Below are positions 57,683 to 64,000 of a stretch of 64,000 bases of DNA, piece after piece. Position 1 is the first letter of the stretch, and the number at the start of each line of letters is the position of its first letter. Made by a program: the position numbers and the translations under genes. Origin of the DNA: JAWKUK01 sp964402175 (GTDB lineage Bacteria > Planctomycetota > UBA1135 > GCA-002686595); NCBI GenBank assembly GCA_964402175.1, contig CAYOBN010000015.1, positions 1 to 64,000 on the forward strand, in the 5' to 3' direction. The notes beneath the pieces were generated by a model. That model searched no databases. It was given only the letters and a program-made list of their open reading frames with translations, and was not told where the DNA came from.

Positions 57683-58824
57683 CGCGTGTGCTCGTCGTCG
57701 GCGCCGGCATCGTCGGCGCAGCGTGTGCCGAGGCGCTGGCGCGCGGCGGCGCCGAGGTGCGCATCTTCGAAGCTGCGCGCCCTGCAGGGGGCGCGACCGC
57801 GGCGGGGATGGGGCACGTGCTTGTGCTCGATGATTCTGCGGCCCAACTGGCGCTGACACACCGCTCGCGCGAGCTCTGGGACGCGCGCGCTAAGGAATGG
57901 CCCGACGGCGTCGAGCGTGATCCGTGCGGCACGCTCTGGGTCGCCGCGGATGATGAAGAGCTCGCAGCGGCGCTGCAGAAGTGCGCGCTCTTCGCCGCGC
58001 ACGGCATCGACGCCATCCCCGTCGACGCCGTACGGCTCCGAAAGCTCGAGCCGAACCTGCGCGTAGGGCTCGTGGGCGGGGTCCTCTTCCCGGGCGACAG
58101 CGTCGTCTATCCGCCCGTGGCCACCCGGCACATGCTCGCCGTCGCGCAGCAAAACGGTGCAGAGCTGGTCTCGAACACAAGGGTGCAGCGGATCGAAGAC
58201 GGGGTCCTCGTCCTCGAGGACAACACCCGTCACGAGGGCGACCTCGTGCTCGTCGCTGCGGGCCTCGCGTCGAAGGACCTGCTGGCCCCAGGGCTCGCGC
58301 CGGCGCACTTGGAGCTCATTCCGAAGAAGGGCCACCTTGCGATCACCGATCGGCGGCCCGGATACGTGCGCCATCAGCTGGTCGAGCTCGGTTACCTGAA
58401 GAGCGCGCACGGCGCGGACACGACGTCCGTGGCGTTCAATGTGCAGCCGCGCGCGACGGGCCAAGTGCTGCTGGGATCGTCCCGTCAGCTCGGTGTGCGC
58501 GATCCGCGGGTCGAGGCCCCTGTGCTCGCGCGCATGGTGCGCCGTGCGTTCGACTTCCTGCCTTCGCTCGCAGCGCTCCCGGTCGTGCGAACTTGGGTCG
58601 GTCTGCGACCGGCCACGCGGGACAACCTGCCGATCATCGGCCCGCTGCCCGCAGCGCCGCGTACGTGGTTCGCGGCCGGGCACGAAGGGGTGGGTATCAC
58701 GACGTCCCTCGGGACCGCAGAGCTCATCGCGCACGGTGTCCTCGGAGCGCCGACCGCTCTCGATCCTACGCCGTTCTCGCCGCACCGCTTCGATCATGCT
58801 GGTGAGGTGCACGGGCATGCCTGA
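57679..58824 (+). CDS. FAD-dependent D-hydroxyproline dehydrogenase catalytic subunit
   Basis: This 381-residue D-amino acid oxidase-type flavoprotein has the FAD-binding VLVVGAGIVGAACAEAL (GAGIVG at 8-13) and a C-terminal GHEGVGITTSLGTAELIA flavin-contact segment. Beside the 2Fe-2S and FAD/NAD subunit genes it matches the LhpB-like subunit of the D-hydroxyproline dehydrogenase complex, which yields delta1-pyrroline-4-hydroxy-2-carboxylate. It starts with GTG overlapping the epimerase stop. Its own 3' end overlaps the next start by 8 nt. Confidence 0.8.
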   Translation: MTRVLVVGAGIVGAACAEALARGGAEVRIFEAARPAGGATAAGMGHVLVLDDSAAQLALTHRSRELWDARAKEWPDGVERDPCGTLWVAADDEELAAALQKCALFAAHGIDAIPVDAVRLRKLEPNLRVGLVGGVLFPGDSVVYPPVATRHMLAVAQQNGAELVSNTRVQRIEDGVLVLEDNTRHEGDLVLVAAGLASKDLLAPGLAPAHLELIPKKGHLAITDRRPGYVRHQLVELGYLKSAHGADTTSVAFNVQPRATGQVLLGSSRQLGVRDPRVEAPVLARMVRRAFDFLPSLAALPVVRTWVGLRPATRDNLPIIGPLPAAPRTWFAAGHEGVGITTSLGTAELIAHGVLGAPTALDPTPFSPHRFDHAGEVHGHA

Positions 58825-59083
58825 ACAGCGCATCACGTTCACCGTCGATGGGCGCGCAGCGACGGCGCTGCCGGGCACGAACCTGGCGGCGTGGTTGGTC
58901 GAAGCCGGCTTACCGACGCGCACGAGCGTTCGGGGCGCGGCGCGCGGGCCGCTCTGCGGGATGGGGACGTGTTACGAGTGCCGCGTCACCGTCGCCGGTG
59001 TCCCGCACGTGCGCGCGTGTACGGTGCTGTGCACCCCGGGCCTCGTCGTCGAGACCGCCGCAACGGAGGTCCGCGATGTCTGA
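58817..59083 (+). CDS. 2Fe-2S subunit of D-hydroxyproline dehydrogenase
   Basis: This 88-residue ferredoxin-like protein has Cys47-x4-Cys52-x2-Cys55-x12-Cys68 (LCGMGTCYEC, RAC), the plant-type 2Fe-2S pattern seen in HcnA/LhpF-like subunits. It shuttles electrons between the flavin subunits. Overlaps of 8 nt with both neighbours imply coupled synthesis in fixed proportion. Confidence 0.8.
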   Translation: MPEQRITFTVDGRAATALPGTNLAAWLVEAGLPTRTSVRGAARGPLCGMGTCYECRVTVAGVPHVRACTVLCTPGLVVETAATEVRDV

Positions 59084-60431
59084 GCGCGCCGCCGCTGAGG
59101 TCTACGATGTCACGGTCGTCGGAGCGGGCCCTGCGGGCCTCGCCGCCGCCGCAGCCGCCACGGCGTCTGGCGCCACAACGCTGATCCTGGACGAAGGGCC
59201 CGCGGAGGGCGGGCAGATCTGGCGCGCCGAACGCGCGATGCTGAGCGGCGCCGCGCCGCGACCTCCAGCCGTCGCACGCTGGCTGGCGCGCACAGAGCGC
59301 GCCGCGCGGCGCAGCGGCGTCACCGTGTACGACGGTCGGAGAGACCCAGGTGACGGCGCGTTCGTCCTCGATACGTGGAGCGCTTCCGGCGTGGCGGCTT
59401 CGCTCCGCACGCGCGCGGTCGTCCTCGCGACGGGGGCGACGGAGCTCTTCTTGCCCTTCCCTGGCTGGACACGCCCGAACGTCTTCGGCGCGGGCGGTCT
59501 GCAGGCGCTCGCCAAAGGAGGCTTCGACGTGCGCGGCAAGCGGGTCCTCGTCGCGGGCTCCGGGCCGCTGCTGATCGCGGTCGCGGTCGCGCTCCGCAGA
59601 GCGGGCGCGCGCGTCGTCGCGGTCCTCGAGCAAGCGCCGCGCGCTCTGTTGGCGCGGTTCATCACAGCCCTGTCGCCGCGTAAGCTCGCGCAGGGAGCGC
59701 GTTACGGGCTGAGCCTCCTCGGCACACCCGTCCACACCGCCAGCTACGTGCTCGCAGCAGAGGGCCCGCAGGATGACGGCCCACAGGATGACGGCCCACA
59801 GGATGACAGGCCTGTCCGCCGTGTCCGTGCACGCATCGGAGACCGCGAGGTCGACTTCGAGGTCGACCTGCTCGCCATCGGGTTCGGCCTCGTACCTGCG
59901 ACGGGTCTCGGCGAGCTCCTCGGCGCCCGCCGCGGCCGCGCGGGCCTCGAGGTCGATGCGGACCTCGCGACCGCCGTTCCGGGGCTCTACGCCGCGGGTG
60001 AGGTCACAGGCGTCGCCGGTGTCAATGCCGCCCTAGCGGAGGGCACTCTGGCCGGCCTCGCCGCCGCCGCGTACACCCGCGGACAGGCGCCCGCAGCCGC
60101 CGAGCACCGGCGAGCCCAGGCCGCTGTCGCACGCGAGCGGCGCTTCGCGGAGCGCCTCGCCGCAGCGTTTCAACTGCGTCCGGAGCTCCGTCAACTCGCG
60201 CAGCAGGACACCATCGTGTGCCGCTGCGAAGACGTGCCGCGCAGCGCGCTCGAGGCGTTCCGCGAACCGCGCGAGGCAAAGCTCGCCGCGCGCTGCGGCA
60301 TGGGGCCCTGCCAAGCGCGTGTCTGCGGCCCCGCCCTCGAAGCGCTGTTCGGTTGGCCCCGCGAGGCCCCTCGACCGCCCCTCTCACCCGTCCCGTTCCA
60401 AGCGCTCGCCGAGCGCACGTCTCCGATCTAG
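59076..60431 (+). CDS. FAD/NAD oxidoreductase subunit with BFD-like 2Fe-2S domain (HcnB/LhpE-like)
   Basis: This 451-residue subunit has FAD-binding VVGAGPAGLAA (GAGPAG at 16-21), a second Rossmann segment RVLVAGSGPLLIAVA near 155-170 and a C-terminal BFD-like cluster domain with Cys382, Cys384, Cys407 and Cys412. At residues 230-244 three direct GPQDD repeats (15 bp each, 59763-59807) interrupt the middle of the sequence, likely an exposed loop. A GGAGG Shine-Dalgarno-like sequence lies before the ATG. Confidence 0.8.
   Translation: MSERAAAEVYDVTVVGAGPAGLAAAAAATASGATTLILDEGPAEGGQIWRAERAMLSGAAPRPPAVARWLARTERAARRSGVTVYDGRRDPGDGAFVLDTWSASGVAASLRTRAVVLATGATELFLPFPGWTRPNVFGAGGLQALAKGGFDVRGKRVLVAGSGPLLIAVAVALRRAGARVVAVLEQAPRALLARFITALSPRKLAQGARYGLSLLGTPVHTASYVLAAEGPQDDGPQDDGPQDDRPVRRVRARIGDREVDFEVDLLAIGFGLVPATGLGELLGARRGRAGLEVDADLATAVPGLYAAGEVTGVAGVNAALAEGTLAGLAAAAYTRGQAPAAAEHRRAQAAVARERRFAERLAAAFQLRPELRQLAQQDTIVCRCEDVPRSALEAFREPREAKLAARCGMGPCQARVCGPALEALFGWPREAPRPPLSPVPFQALAERTSPI
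59763..59807 (+). repeat. three 15-bp tandem repeats in coding sequence
   Basis: Three units of GGCCC(G/A)CAGGATGAC follow directly, keeping frame and encoding GPQDD three times. Units 2 and 3 are identical; unit 1 differs by one synonymous base. Unit length is a multiple of 3, so slippage changes loop length without frameshift. Confidence 0.9.
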
Positions 60432-60448
60432 AAGCAGGAGTCTCTTGT

Positions 60449-61336
60449 ATGCAGTGGCAAGGTGTCATGCCCGCGATCACCACGCCGTTCCTCGCGGACG
60501 GCTCGATCGACCATTCCGCGGTCAAGCGTCACGTGGCGTGGTTGATCGACCACGGCGCCACCGGCATCGTGCCGTGCGGCTCGCTGGGTGAGGGCGCGAC
60601 CCTCGATCCCGCGGAGAAGGTCGCGCTGATGCGGTCGTGCGTCGAAGGCGCCGCCGGCCGCGCACCGGTTGTCCCTGGGATCGCAGCGCTCTCCACGCAG
60701 ACCGCCGTTTGGCTGTGCCGCGAGGCCAAATCCGTCGGCTGCGGCGGACTGATGATCCTGCCGCCGTACGTGCACAAGGGCCCGGATGGCGAGGTCCGCG
60801 CACACTTCGAGGCGATGCTGCAGGCCACCGACCTGACCTGCATGCTCTACAACAATCCGCCGGCCTACGGGTTCGATGCAAAGCCCGAGTTCATCGCGGC
60901 GCTCGCGGCGCAGCACAAGAACCTCATGGCCGTCAAGGAGTCCAGCGGCGATGTCCGACGAATCACCGCCGTGCGCGCGTTGGTCGGCCCGCGCCTCGCG
61001 CTCTTCGCGGGCCTCGATGACATGGTCGTCGAAGCGGCGGCGATGGGTGCGGACGGCTGGATCGCGGGCCTCGTGAACGCGCTGCCGGAGGAGTCCGTGC
61101 GGCTGTTCAACCTGGCGAAAGCGGGGCGGATGGAAGAAGCGCAGGCGCTCTACCGGTGGTTCCTGCCGCTGTTGCGCCTCGACTGCGTGCCCGAGTTCGT
61201 GCAGTGGATCAAGCTCGTTCAGGCCGAGGTCGGGCGCGGCGACGAGCGCTTCCGAGCGCCGCGTCAGCCGATTCAAGGTGCCGAGCGCACTGCCGGGCTG
61301 GCCATGATCCGTGAGCGCCTGGCGGCCAAACGTTGA
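60449..61336 (+). CDS. delta1-pyrroline-4-hydroxy-2-carboxylate deaminase (DHDPS/NAL family)
   Basis: This 295-residue TIM-barrel enzyme has the Schiff-base Lys163 in AVKESSGD and Tyr134 in LYNNPP. The second motif CGSLGEGATL (43-52) binds the carboxylate. In this operon it should convert delta1-pyrroline-4-hydroxy-2-carboxylate to alpha-ketoglutarate semialdehyde, releasing ammonia; a dihydrodipicolinate synthase role is unlikely in context. An AGGAG sequence at 60436-60440 lies 8 nt before the ATG, one of the few clear Shine-Dalgarno sites in the window. Confidence 0.8.
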   Translation: MQWQGVMPAITTPFLADGSIDHSAVKRHVAWLIDHGATGIVPCGSLGEGATLDPAEKVALMRSCVEGAAGRAPVVPGIAALSTQTAVWLCREAKSVGCGGLMILPPYVHKGPDGEVRAHFEAMLQATDLTCMLYNNPPAYGFDAKPEFIAALAAQHKNLMAVKESSGDVRRITAVRALVGPRLALFAGLDDMVVEAAAMGADGWIAGLVNALPEESVRLFNLAKAGRMEEAQALYRWFLPLLRLDCVPEFVQWIKLVQAEVGRGDERFRAPRQPIQGAERTAGLAMIRERLAAKR

Positions 61337-61344
61337 GGGCTCGG

Positions 61345-62937
61345 ATGCAAACACAACTCGAGCTGCAAGGAAAGCACTTCATCGGCGGCCGCGAGGTCGA
61401 AGCGGGTCCGCGCGCGCTCGCGGCCTACGACCCGCGGACGGGCGGCGCCCTCGCGCCGCAGTTCTGCGAAGCGACACCGGAGGCCGTCGAAGCCGCCCTC
61501 GAAGCAGCGCGCTTCGCCGCGCCCGTGCTCGCCGCGACAGCGCGCTCGAAACGCGCGGAGCTGCTGGAGGCCATCGCTGCTGGCATCGAAGCGCTCGGCG
61601 CTCCTCTGCTGGAGCGCGCGAGCCTCGAGTCCGGTTTGCCGCTCCCCCGACTCGAAGCCGAGCGAGGGCGCACCACCGGTCAACTGCGGATGTTTGCGCG
61701 GGTGGTGCGTGAGGGCGCGTACCTCTCCGTGTGCATCGATCACGGCGATCCCGAGCGTAAGCCCCTGCCGAAGCCTGATCTGCGCTCGATGGGGCACCCC
61801 TTGGGCCCGGTCGCAGTGTTCGGTGCGTCGAACTTCCCGCTCGCATTCTCGGTGGCCGGCGGCGACACCGCAGCAGCGCTGGCGGCGGGTTGCCCCGTTG
61901 TGGTGAAGGGCCACCCCAACCACCCCGGGACGAGCGAGCTCGTCGCGCGCGTGGTGGCCGAGGCGGTGCACCGCGCGGGGTTGCCCGCAGGCACCTTCGG
62001 GCTGCTGCAAGGCACGGCGCACTCGATCGGTGCCGCGCTGGTGACCCATCCGGTGATCCGAGCCGTCGCGTTCACCGGCTCGCACCGCGGCGGTCGTGCG
62101 TTGTTCGACCTGGCGACGCGGCGCGCGACGCCGATCCCCGTCTTCGCGGAGATGGGCAGCGTCAACCCGGTCTTCCTGCTGCCTGGGCGCGTGGCCGCCG
62201 ATCCCGAAGCGCTCGGGGCGCTCGTCTCGGGCTCCGTGACCCTCGGTGTCGGTCAGTTCTGCACGAACCCCGGTGTCTTGGTGCTCGTGCGGGACGCCTA
62301 CAGCGAGCGCTTCCTGGGAGCGCTGTCGGGCGCGATGGGAGCGGTGCCCGAAGCGCCGCTGTTGCACGCTGGGATCCGGCGCGGGTTCGACGAGGGCCTC
62401 ACGCGGCTCGCAGGGCTCCCAGGGGTCGAAGTCCTCACTCGCGGCACCGCCGCAGGTCCTTGCGGCGCACGTCCGGCGCTCCTGACGGTCGCCGCGCGGA
62501 GATTCTGCGCCGAATCAAGCTTGCGTGAGGAGGTCTTCGGACCTTCGACCCTCGCGGTGCTCTGTGAGGACACACAGGAGCTCCTCGAGGTCGCCGAAGT
62601 CATCGAAGGGCAGCTCACCGCGACGGTGCACGCAGCGAGCGCCGAGGACCAAGCGCTGGCGGCGAGGTTGCTGCCGCGCCTCGCGGACCGCGCGGGCCGA
62701 GTCCTGTTCGGTGGCTTCCCGACGGGCGTCGAGGTCACGGACGCGATGGTGCACGGCGGGCCGTATCCGGCGACGACGGACAGCCGCGTCACCTCCGTGG
62801 GCGGCGCTTCGATCGCGCGGTTCGTGCGCCCGGTGGCCTACCAGAACGTCCCCGAGGCGTTCTTGCCGGAGGAGCTGCGCGAGGTCGGTCCCCCGGGCCT
62901 CTCGCGCCGGATCGATGGCCGCCTCTGCTGCGGATGA
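61345..62937 (+). CDS. alpha-ketoglutarate semialdehyde dehydrogenase (ALDH family)
   Basis: This 530-residue enzyme has Glu269 in AEMGSVNP and the nucleophile Cys306 in GQFCTNPG. GASNFPLAFS near 155-164 and TGSHRGG fit the NADP-binding KGSADH subgroup. It would oxidise alpha-ketoglutarate semialdehyde to 2-oxoglutarate, ending hydroxyproline breakdown. The ATG at 61345 is preferred to TTG 61333. It follows the deaminase after 8 nt. Confidence 0.82.
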   Translation: MQTQLELQGKHFIGGREVEAGPRALAAYDPRTGGALAPQFCEATPEAVEAALEAARFAAPVLAATARSKRAELLEAIAAGIEALGAPLLERASLESGLPLPRLEAERGRTTGQLRMFARVVREGAYLSVCIDHGDPERKPLPKPDLRSMGHPLGPVAVFGASNFPLAFSVAGGDTAAALAAGCPVVVKGHPNHPGTSELVARVVAEAVHRAGLPAGTFGLLQGTAHSIGAALVTHPVIRAVAFTGSHRGGRALFDLATRRATPIPVFAEMGSVNPVFLLPGRVAADPEALGALVSGSVTLGVGQFCTNPGVLVLVRDAYSERFLGALSGAMGAVPEAPLLHAGIRRGFDEGLTRLAGLPGVEVLTRGTAAGPCGARPALLTVAARRFCAESSLREEVFGPSTLAVLCEDTQELLEVAEVIEGQLTATVHAASAEDQALAARLLPRLADRAGRVLFGGFPTGVEVTDAMVHGGPYPATTDSRVTSVGGASIARFVRPVAYQNVPEAFLPEELREVGPPGLSRRIDGRLCCG

Positions 62938-63058
62938 CCGGCTGCTGACGGGCGCGATCGTATCGCGCGGCGAAGTGCGCCGATCGGCGGAGTTGTGACA
63001 CTCGCGCCGGTCGGCGCGCGCATCCTCGAAGGTGTCCCACATCCTCGAGGAGCCTCCC

Positions 63059-64000
63059 ATGACGACCCGTTATCCGTCGCCGTACCTCAGCATCCGTCTC
63101 ACTCCGGGCCGCCGCATGAAGCGTCGCCTGCGCCTCGCGGCCGGAGCCCCCTGTTTCCTCTTGGGCGCGGCGGCGTGCGCCGCGTTCGGCGCGGCTTCGG
63201 GGCGCCTGATGCCGAACGTGGCGCTGCCGACCGCCGGTGGCACGCAGCTCTGGACGGACGTCGCCTACGACGCGGGCTGGAAGGTCCAGAGGCACGCCTG
63301 GACGGGCCACGCGCGGCTCCTGGACCCCGAGGGCGTGCGGCGCGCGTGGGGCGCAGAGGACGCGTGCTGCCGGCGCTTGGAGCAGGAGCGCCCGCTCGTG
63401 GATGGGACCCGAGCGCCGCTCGTGATCCTGCTGCATGGCCTCGCGCGCTCCCACCGCTCGCTCGGCGCGCTCGAAGCGCGCCTCTCTGCGGAGGGTTATG
63501 AGGTCCTGGCGTTCGAGTACGCCTCGACACGCGCCGACATCGAAGGCCACGCGGCTCATTTGGCGACGCTGCTGGAGCGCCACATGCCGGCGCGCGAGGT
63601 GCACTTCGTCACCCACAGCCTCGGCGGGCTCGTCCTGCGCGCGCTGCTGGCGGATGCGAGCGCGCCTTGGCGAGAGGTGCACCGCCTCGGCCGCGCCGTG
63701 ACGCTCGCGGCCCCGCACGGCGGGGCGCACATCGCGGCCGAGGCGCTGGAGTGGGACCTGCCGGGTTGGCTGCTCGGACCCGCGCTGCACCAGCTCGGTG
63801 ATGGCCGCGCGGCGGCGCTGCCCGCGCCATCGCTGCCGTTTGCCACCGTCGCGGGGGTGCGCGGCAGCCGCGGGGGATGGAACCCCTGGGTGCCCGGCGA
63901 CGACGATGGCCTCGTCGCGGAGAGCGAAGCGCACCTCGTGGGTGAGGCCGCGGCGCTGCAGCACCGCGTGGTGCACAGCTTCATCATGTCCGACCCCGAG
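63059..64000 (+). CDS. lipase-like alpha/beta hydrolase, incomplete at the window end
   Basis: The frame is open from the ATG at 63059 to base 64000, giving 314 residues without a stop. A hydrophobic segment near 22-45 may be a signal peptide or anchor. The oxyanion motif is LLHGLARSH (125-133), the nucleophile elbow THSLGG has Ser187, DDDG (281-284) may give the acid, and His306 in VVHSF is the likely catalytic base. It resembles PGAP1/lipase-type esterases. A GAGGAG sequence (63047-63052) lies 6 nt before the ATG. Confidence 0.75.
   Translation, partial: MTTRYPSPYLSIRLTPGRRMKRRLRLAAGAPCFLLGAAACAAFGAASGRLMPNVALPTAGGTQLWTDVAYDAGWKVQRHAWTGHARLLDPEGVRRAWGAEDACCRRLEQERPLVDGTRAPLVILLHGLARSHRSLGALEARLSAEGYEVLAFEYASTRADIEGHAAHLATLLERHMPAREVHFVTHSLGGLVLRALLADASAPWREVHRLGRAVTLAAPHGGAHIAAEALEWDLPGWLLGPALHQLGDGRAAALPAPSLPFATVAGVRGSRGGWNPWVPGDDDGLVAESEAHLVGEAAALQHRVVHSFIMSDPE

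Overview
The window is very GC-rich, with strong G/C preference at third codon positions, few Shine-Dalgarno sequences, and several GTG and TTG starts. Lipoproteins, a Wza-like outer-membrane export protein, secreted mosaic proteins and minor pilins point to a diderm environmental bacterium. The mixture (sulfatase-like enzymes, EF-hand-bearing minor pilins, a giant Kelch/IPT secreted protein, tandem PilZ proteins) most resembles a high-GC planctomycete. That assignment is inference, and a myxobacterium-like lineage is not excluded. I see no tRNA, rRNA, CRISPR array or insertion sequence.

Layout. 1-6.6 kb: amino-acid exporter, TPR-like lipoprotein, sulfatase-fold protein, secreted 5'-nucleotidase, threonine ammonia-lyase. 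6.6-12.8 kb (minus): HAMP membrane protein, two minor pilins, and a 1287-residue glycosyltransferase/sulfotransferase. 13-21.7 kb (plus): a coupled cassette of a CxxCH membrane-anchored protein, two paralogous membrane phosphodiesterase-like enzymes and a 65-residue ribbon-helix-helix-like protein, then a possible EMC3/Oxa1-like membrane protein and a secreted metalloprotease. 21.8-30 kb: mostly small or unknown genes (MshEN-like, PilZ, RNase Z, LOG, sulfotransferase-like, PepSY-like, DUF1475, DUF2062). 30-32.2 kb: an ABC exporter pair.

32-34.4 kb holds the most unusual structure. A 320-bp sequence occurs twice in direct orientation, exactly 1985 bp apart and without gaps. One copy keeps the intact end of the ABC permease and a broken Wzc end; the other keeps the intact Wzc end and a broken permease end. 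Between them lies a gene whose product closely resembles eukaryotic nocturnin (CCR4-type exonuclease/endonuclease/phosphatase fold).

34-50.6 kb is an exopolysaccharide locus: Wzc-like, Wza-like, tandem-PilZ and DUF1972 glycosyltransferase genes, then an eight-gene minus-strand operon in which almost every junction is a 4-nt ATGA overlap (kinases, O-antigen-ligase-like protein, glycosyltransferases, acyltransferase, methyltransferase). 51-56 kb is one 1658-residue secreted mosaic protein. 56.1-62.9 kb is a complete-looking hydroxyproline catabolic operon, led by an XRE-cupin regulator with a perfect 16-bp palindrome at its start. The window ends inside a lipase-like gene.

Several first-of-unit genes carry a TANNNT hexamer 5-9 nt before the start codon, which suggests leaderless transcription.
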